A DNA stretch of 64,000 bases, taken from Paratinospora sagittata. Taxonomy: Eukaryota; Streptophyta; Magnoliopsida; Ranunculales; Menispermaceae. The stretch's first letter is position 1, and each line of letters opens with the position of its first letter. The notes below the pieces were generated by a model, which saw only the letters and a program-made list of their open reading frames with translations, was not told the origin of the DNA and searched no databases. The stretch spans positions 4,443,210 to 4,507,209 of the forward strand of contig CM069600.1 of NCBI GenBank assembly GCA_035771175.1. The letters are read 5' to 3'. Of the stretch, positions 39,401 through 48,400 are shown in pieces. The translations under genes and the position numbers were made by a program.

Positions 39401-42400
39401 CTTGACAAACTTAGCCTTTTATCAAATACATTTTTAATGTCAATTTGTCATAGTTTATTAAATTAATATTCATGGTATTATTGTTCATTAACATTTTGTA
39501 TCTGTGTATGTATAATTATTTATTAAATGACTTAATGACTTGTAAATAATTATTTTCTTTACGCCCAGGCATTGCCTTGATGTCTTGACAACACTCGAGC
39601 ATCTCTTGTCGAGACTTATAATTTATAATAATTGGTTTATCATACAACAAGGAGATATACAGAAAATAACAAAATAATGGATGACATGGAGCAAAATAAG
39701 AAACAAACCTGGCAAACAACCTCACTGATGTACAAATATAGAACAGATCTGCAAGCGCAAAATATAACTGTGAGCATCTAGTTAAGGGATGGATATGTCA
39801 TGGTATGCAAAACTCCAAAAATTCTTTACAAGAAAGTGAACTATAAATACATGGAATTGAAAGCCCGCCCTACCAATTTCCAATTCCATTTGATCTGAAT
39901 TAGCTACTTCCTCTTGCAAACCTAGTGAGAACTTTTTGGGTTCCAAGAAGTGATAAAATAGCTTTTAGGAATGCCTTCTTTCCAATCTTGTTTATTGTCA
40001 TAGTAGAATCTCCACGAAAATGGAGTATCTATCTATAAAAGTTTTCCCAAAAACTTGTACGTGATCATGGATAGCTTAATATATTTGGGACAAAAGCTCA
40101 TGGATGATGTCATACTATTCTCAGTGCTCCATTGCCCTAGCAATGGCAACTACTGCACTTTCACTACTTTATTGAAGTTGTGTCCATTTCTTGACCATAA
40201 ACTTGACAAAAAATCTTTGGGACAAGGATGATCTATAACATTGAGGCCATTTAAGGTATATTCTCTTTCGACATGAGTTACCGATATGTGCTTACATGGA
40301 AACTACATAAGTCATTATTTGTTGTTGGTCCTACAAATGTGGGGTCTAGGGGACAAATAGGTGGGAAGCTTTCTAGGAATTCATTACATCTCCCTGTAAT
40401 ATGAATGAAAAGAGGTCGGATTGACCACATGAGTAGAAGGATTTGCTATATTGGCAGTACCTATTGACACTATTTTGCTTGAATACCCTCATCATCTCCT
40501 CTTGCAGATATCCCACTCTCTTTTTATCCTAATTTTTTTTGTTCCAATGTGGACAATGAAAGGTTAATAAAATTTAATAGGGGCTTTATGTGGACATCAT
40601 CCCTTAACTACCACTTGTTTGAGTGGAAGAAAGCATATATTCTTAATTTATTGCACCAGTACATGGGATGGTAGTAAGGAATCTCAAATCATGAGTTTGA
40701 ATCTCTTGCTAAAATGGCAATAATGGATTAGGAGTTGTGGTTGGGCTAATGGCTCGAGGCTTTCGACGAAAGAATGGGATCCCGAGTTTGATTTCCGTGT
40801 TGGCCACTAGGGCCGTCTCCTGCTCGAGCAACCAAGAGCCTAAGTGGATTACTCGGGCGAAGCCCGAATACCACTTAGTTGTCAAAAAAATAATGGATCG
40901 GGAGTTGCATTTGGTCTCCAAAGGGTGTCTCATCCAAATAAGAGACTAGAAATTTTATCCTCAATTTTTCACAATCAACCTAAGTCAAGGAGGTACATGA
41001 TCATTTGGAGTTTTTAGGCAACTTCAAATAAAAACCCAAATGAGAAGAATATCAACATACCCTTCCTTTAAATGGAAAATATGTTAAAGTCTATTTTTAA
41101 ATCAAATATTTAAGAGGAAAATACGTTAAGAGTCTATCGTTGGAAAAAGCAAATGCTTAAGAGGTTAATAGTATGTAATGTTAGGGGTGCTAATTCTTTT
41201 CATGGTTCGAAAATTCTCCGAAATTCGGTGAACTTCTACGAATTATTTCTCTTTTTTTACCATCGAAGTGCGAAGTGGATGTAAAATTACCATCGAAGTA
41301 CGAAGTGGATGTAAAATAAAAAATGCAAAAATTCGCCGAAATAATTCGATAAAATTCGACAAAATTCGATAAACTTCAATAAAATTTCTATTTTTCAATT
41401 CAAAAATGCAAAAATTCGATAAAATTCAACAAAGTTCGATGGAATTCGACAAAGAAGTAAAAAAATGTTATTTCATTAATAAAAACAAAAAAAAATATCA
41501 ATAATTATGTATTATTTTCAACTCCATCAACCAACATAGCAATATAAATTTTAAAAAATAATTTAATAAGCTAACAAATTATATAGTTTATGGGATATGC
41601 TTTTACCAAAAAGAGAAGAAAAGAAGCAAAAAAATAAATAAATAAAGTTGAAATAAGATAAAAACTTAAAAATAAATTAAAAAAAATTTCAAAGCCATCT
41701 TCTTTTAGTTAACTCTATAAAACAAGATTAAAAAATAAAACATTTAAATAATAAACTAATAAATTAAGCATGATGGGATTCAAACTAGCAAAGTATATGG
41801 TTGAGAAGCAAGTCACCAAAAAACTAAATATCAAAACAAAGAAAATAAATTAAGACCAAAAGCCACCATTTCAAATTTATCAACCCACTTAATAAGATTG
41901 ATTTTGTTAGGTCACTTATTGCTATTTTTATGAATTAAAAGTGTTTATTTATATTAGTTTTTTAGCTTATACTACAATAAATCTATATATTTGAGCATAT
42001 ATAAAAAAATTCTCTGAACTTCTCTAATTAGGAATTTTTTACAAAAATTCTCCATGTCAAATTAAACTTCTCCAAATTAATTTCAATTTTCAAGTGACCG
42101 AAGTCAAGTTGAAATCGAATTTTTGATCCTTGGATGTGCGTTAAACAATGTTAATGTAAAAACACATGTTTCAACCGATTATATTTATACTTTTATATGT
42201 GAAAAGTATCTATTTACATATTTTAACATCTATATAGAAATTCTTTAAACTTCTCTAAGTTGGCGAATTTTTACAATAATTCTCCAAGACTTCTCGAACT
42301 TCCCCAAATTAATTCCGATTTTTAAAGGTCGAAGTGTCGAGCGAAATCAAAGTTTCGAACCTTGAACATAATAACTTTAGGTAACTACAGAAATAAATTC

Positions 42401-45400
42401 TTCTATAGAATTAGCATGCTTGAAGAGAAAAATGTTTTAGAAGAAATAAAAAGTATTTCCATCGAGATAATCATGCAAATAAAGGCATTACTTGTCATCT
42501 GCTCCAAAAGTTATGAGGAAAATAAAGGCCTAAACATCTTTTTAATTTATCATGGCCAGCTGGCAGAGATTTTTCTTTTCAACGCAGGTATCATAATGTA
42601 ATTTCTTTCCTCTTATTTCCTCCGTTGAATTCTGGCAGCCATCTCAACCACCAGTTTTAATGAATCTATGCTTATCAAAAATATTAAAAATATAAAGAAA
42701 AAGTAAGTTCATTACACATATATTTTGTTTGATCATAAAAGGGAAATCACATGAACAGAACTAAAGCCTTGAAATAGCTATACAGATCTGCCTTTAACAA
42801 GTAGAGGAATAAGAAAATTTACCGATCATAGTACTCTTTCACTGAGAGAACAAGATTGAGCATTACAGCATCTCCAACCAGAACATAAATGACTCCAAAC
42901 CGAACATACCACCGGAACTCACGGATGTAGGTTTTAGTTTCTACACCAATCATGATTAGCATGGAGCACCAAGCAAAGGTCTGAATAAGCACAGAAACTA
43001 TCTGTAAAAGAAAAGAAAAATAAGCACCCAATTATTAATTCGTTAGGCAAGATAGAGACTAGGCCAGAAGAACCAGAAAACTTCATAATTTAAAGCACAG
43101 CCATCAAACTACACAATAATGAAGACAGATTTGTCATTTGATATGGGAACAAAGTGTCTAACAATGTGCCTTTTTTTTTACAAGAAACAGAATTAAATTA
43201 TATTAAAATCACATATATGTACAGCCTACATTATATCAAGGACAAGGAGTCCTTGCTACTATGATCACAAACAGTATAAAATTGGTTCCCAGCCCCTTAA
43301 CCAGTCATGCTTGCACCTTTGAGATGTCTAAACTTGCTCCCAACCACACTATACACTATAATATAGCAGCACTGGTTGAATTTTCAAGGTAAATGGTGTC
43401 TGACGTAGTGATAGGATGCCCACGACACCAACAAGTCCAAATCTAACTCAACTCAAAATGGCATTTACCCAATTACATGGGTTTCAACATATGCTACTAC
43501 ACACATCAAATGGAAAACATTTTCAATATCAACAAGCAACATATACAAAGTAAAACCAACAATTTCCATGATACGCCATAGATTAAATAAATGGACAAAG
43601 TTACCACAGAAGAAAGAATTAAACTAAGTAGTTTTTCTATTATAAAAGCAACTGTTTTATAGGAGATCATTCCATGATACACCATAGATTTAAAAAGTGG
43701 ACATAATTATCACAAAAAAGGAAGAATTAAACCAAGTAGTTTTTCTATTTTAAAAGCAACTCTTTTATAGGAGATCATTATGCATCATCTATAACAGAAA
43801 ACGGAAAGAACTAGATAGTAGATTAAGTAACTTTTAAAAGATCATAAGAACAAATTTCCCAAACAATCCTCAGGATAGCATAAATGCTGAGATGCATTAT
43901 TATGACTCCATGTCCTAATCCCTATATAACACAAAGTATGGCCATGTAAAACAAAACAAAATATTCTTATAGCATAGGATAAAGAAGTAAAACGTGTGAT
44001 AGTTCCAGTTGATGTATTGTACAATAAAACAGGGAGTGAGGCATCTCATAATAAGTGGTACATATAATATCATCATTTGGATGAGTGGAAAGTGGACAAT
44101 GGTTAGCTAATGTATCATCCAGAAGCAACACATTGCATCAGTCGGTACCTGGATATAAAGAAAATTGTTAAATAATAATAAAAGACACAAAGATGTAACG
44201 TGGTTCGGCTCTAAGGCCCACGGGAGAAGAGAGGAAATATTTTCTTATTCTTGACGATGTCTTAATGGAGGGACACCATACATATAGACATACAGAGCTA
44301 TGCACACATATAGCTATAATTACAATTTTCGTAACTACTAAATAAAAGCACTACTAAAATTATCATCTTTCCTTCAAGGAAATAAATTCTTAAAGGAAAT
44401 AAACCTTAAAGGAAACAAATCCCACAGAATTATCATCTTTCCTTAAAGGAAATAAATTCTTAAAGGAAATAAACCTTGAAGGAAATAAATTCTTAAAGGA
44501 AATAAATCTCACAGATTTTGCTCTTCTCCACAACACTCCCCCTCAAGCTGGTGAATAAAGGTTTACCATTCCCAGCTTGGACACATTTGCTTGAAATGCA
44601 GTATGGTTTAACCCTTTAGTGAGCACATCGGCGAGCTGATTATTGGTAGACACATATGGAGTACAGATCAACCCACTATCAAGCTTCTCTTTAATAAAGT
44701 GTCTATCAATCTCTATATGCTTGGTTCGATCATGTTGAACTGGGTTATGGGCAATGCTAATTGCAGATTTATTGTCACAATAGAGTCTCATAGGGCCATC
44801 CCAGTGTATCTTCAAATGTGTCAAAATTATCTGCAACCATTATAGCTCACAAACCCCTTGTACAATTGCTCGGAATTCTGCTTCAGCACTAGATCTGGCT
44901 ACTATATTCTACTTTTTACCTCGCCATGTCACCAAATTCCCACCAACGTACAATATCCAGTAGTTGATCTTCTGTCAACTACTGAACCAGCATAGTCTAA
45001 ATCAGTATATGCTTCAAGAACCACTCTTGTGTGTCGTTTAAATAAGATGTCATGTCCTGGAGTCCCTATAAGATACTGTAAAACGTGATTAGCTGCTTGC
45101 AAATGAATATCTTTAGGGTTGTGCATGAACTGACTTATTACACATACTGCATATGCAATATCAGGTCTTGTGTGAAAGAGATAGATAAGTCTTCCTACTA
45201 GTCTTTGATACATCTCCTTATTAATAGTCAGCGCTTCTTCAACTTCTCCAAGCTTGTGATTAAGATCAATAGGAGTATTCAATGGTTTGCATGCTAGCTA
45301 CCATGTTTCTTTAAGAAGGTCTGTAATGTACTTCTATTGAGAAATAAAGATTTCCTGTTTAGAGTGTGTCACTTCAATCCCTAGGAAGTATTTCAATCTC

Positions 45401-48400
45401 CCTAGTTCCTTGATCTCAAATTCCTCGGTCAAACACTACTTCAAATTTTGTCTCTCTTTCTCATTGTTTCCTGTCATGATGATGTCATCAACATACACTA
45501 ATAGAGCTGTAACTCCCCCTGAAGTCGAGTGCTTAATAAACAGAGTGTGATCTCCTTGGCATTGTCTATATCCCATATTTGTCATTACTTTGGCAAACCG
45601 ACCAAACCATGCCCTCGGAGATTGTTTAAGTCCATACAGGGCCTTTTTCAATTTACACACTTTATCAGTGGTGTCAAATCTTGGAGGCACTTCCATATAG
45701 ATTTCTTCTTCTAAATCCCCATGTAAAAATGCATTCTTTACATCAAATTATTGCAGATCCCAGTCATCAATTTCCCCCTGTTGGGTTGGTGAACATAAAC
45801 AAATGATACACTCAAATATCTTAGGTATAAGATTATTGGAGATTTTGAGCTTAGGGTAAAATTGACATAGCTTTTCCATAGGACTTTTAAAACCAAGGGT
45901 CCGGGATGGTAGGCGGTTAATAAGGTGTGTTGCAGTAAGAACAGCTTCCCCCCAATAGGACTTAGGCATAGTATTCTGAAATAAAAAGGCTCGGGTTGTA
46001 TCAAGCAGGTGGTCGTTTTTTCTTTCAGCAACTCCATTTTGTTGTGGGGTGTGAACACAGGATGATTCATGAAGGATCCCCTCGTTTTGGAAGTAATTGG
46101 TCAATGTTTGATTAAAATAGTCTCTAGCATTGTCAAATCAAAATCTTTTGATTTTAGCACCAAACTGGGTGTGTATCATGTTATGGAAGGGAGGAAGAAC
46201 AAAGCTCACATCGGATTTTTGTTTCAGTAAGAATATCCACGAGACTCTAGTACAATCATCAATGAATGACACAAACCATCGTGCTCCAGAAACATTAGGT
46301 ATTGGAGAGGGACCCCAAATATCACTATGAATGAGATCAAAAAGATCTGAACTTCTTTCACTACTAAGTGAAAAAGATATACGCTTGTGTTTCGCAAGTT
46401 CACACACTTCACAATGAAAATCTTCAACACTGATAGACTTAAACAAAAAAGGAAACATGATTTTAAGGGTTCGAAAAGAAGGATGGCCAAGGCGGCGATG
46501 ATGGAGCCATAGCTTTTCTTTATTGAAAAATTTGTGCTCGAAGAGAAATGAAGTGTTACTCTTGATAAGATATACAGGTGTCTTAAGGTAATGCAACCCG
46601 TCCTGTTCCTTAGCATGTCCAATCATCGTCCCCAAGTTCTGGTCCTGAAATGCACAGTAAGTAGGGAAGAAGGTTACACTACAACTCAGATCATGGGTCA
46701 ATTTTTTAATAGAGATAAGATTAGTAGATAGTTTAGGAACATGAAAAAACATTTCTGAGTGTAAAGGTGGGGCTGATGTGAACATCACCTATACCAGCAA
46801 CTGTGGTTAAGTATCCATCAATTGTGGCTATTTTCCGACTACTAGGACATGGGTTGTAGGTATGAAATATATTGGGAGAATTGGTCGTGTGATCAGTAGC
46901 ACCAGAATCTATAATCCACGAGTTAGCAAAAGACTTATCCGAGACGTTAAATCCAATAGAAATAGGAAAGTTACCTGAATGGGCCAATGAACAGGTACTT
47001 GAGGGTTTGTCCAATGTGTCAAGCAAAGATTTCAATATTTCAATGTCGTCTTGGCTGAATCCGTCTGGCACCGGGGAATCTGCAACTGTTTGTTCAGTAG
47101 ACAGATGTGCTTGTCCACTGGTCTTCTGCTATCCTCCTTTGTAGCCCCATTCTATACTGAAAGTTGAAGGCTTGCCATGAAGTTTCCAACACTTCTCTCT
47201 GGTATGTCTAGTCTTCTGACAATAAGTACATCATAGATTGTCTCTATTGTCTCGATTTGGGACCTTTGATGCTTCAGCGCGCGGAGAGTGTGTCTTTTGA
47301 TCGTTTCCCAGATTGGCAACCATAGCTGAGCCTTCCATCTTCTTAGGTGTGAGCATAACACTTTTTCTGCTTTCTTCAGTCCGGATAGCTGAGATAGTCT
47401 CATTCAGAGTTGGCAAGAAGGCCAAAATAAAATAATTTCGACGATGAAGGTCGGAAGAAAAGAAAATTTTCCCAGTTGTACGAGTTTAAAGCTCTGATAC
47501 CATGTTAAATAATAATAAAAGACACAAAGATGTAACGTGGCTCGGCTCTAAGGCCTACGTCCACAGGAGAATAGAGGAAATATTTTCTTATTCTTGACGA
47601 TGTCTTAATGGAGGGACACCATATATATAGACTTACAGGGTTATGCACACATATAGCTATAATTACAATTTTAGTAACTGCTAAATAAAATGACAACTAA
47701 AATTATCATCTTTCCTTAAAGGAAATAAATTCTTAAAGGAAATAAATCCTTAAAGGAAATAAATCTCACAGATTTTTCTCTTCTCCACAACAATAATCAA
47801 AGGCTCCACATTGTGAGCATGTACAAGTAAAGAAGTTAATCCAAGATGATAGGACTCGTCTACATCTAGGGATGAAATGATTATCGGTATACAAGCAAGG
47901 TCACAATAATGACTTTGTAACAATAATATTGAATAAGGATTTAAAGGACAAAATTGTACACGTCAAGAGAATCAGACAAGTGGGTTGAACCCAGAGATGC
48001 CATGGAACTACTAACAAAGGTCTACGAAGAAGCTGAACAAGCTCCCATCCTAGAGGTAGACCTTCCCAATATGGTAACATTAATTTGTGTGGCCCTTCAT
48101 ACTATGAGAAAGCCACTTTCTCAACTTGTCCTTCAAAGTCTCTTTTTCTTGAAAAAAAATCAATTATCAAAATTATGGCTTTCATACTTTAAATAGAGCT
48201 AGGAAAATTATTAAAACACAATTTTGAGAATTTATTGATGCATTAATTCAAGGAACTTTTTTATGGACAAAAAAGTACTAGAGAGTTCAAGATGTAGCCA
48301 ATAGGGGTATGAAGAGTTCATAGAAGATATGGAAAATTGGAAAGAAGAAAGAAGCAAGAAATGAAATTTTAGATTTTTTAATGGTGTGTTTCCATACTTT

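Larger units (their letters stand above)
44166..47792 (-). mobile_element. Ty1/copia copy 3, both LTRs present, internally deleted
   Basis: Minus-strand element with 5' LTR 47503-47792, primer-binding site 47491-47502, polypurine tract just inside the 3' LTR (reads gagggggag on the minus strand, 44536-44545) and 3' LTR 44166-44535. Flanking 5-mers aaaat and ataat differ at one base, a probable decayed target duplication. The leader and gag N-terminus are deleted (junction near 47415) and a second deletion removes the integrase C-terminus and the first part of RT (near 45780). It lies in ABCC intron 1, same direction as the gene. Confidence 0.92.

Noticed and set aside
42362..42601. 79-codon plus-strand frame in intron 2
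   Set aside because: AT-rich chance frame beginning inside the hAT-like terminus; no homology seen.
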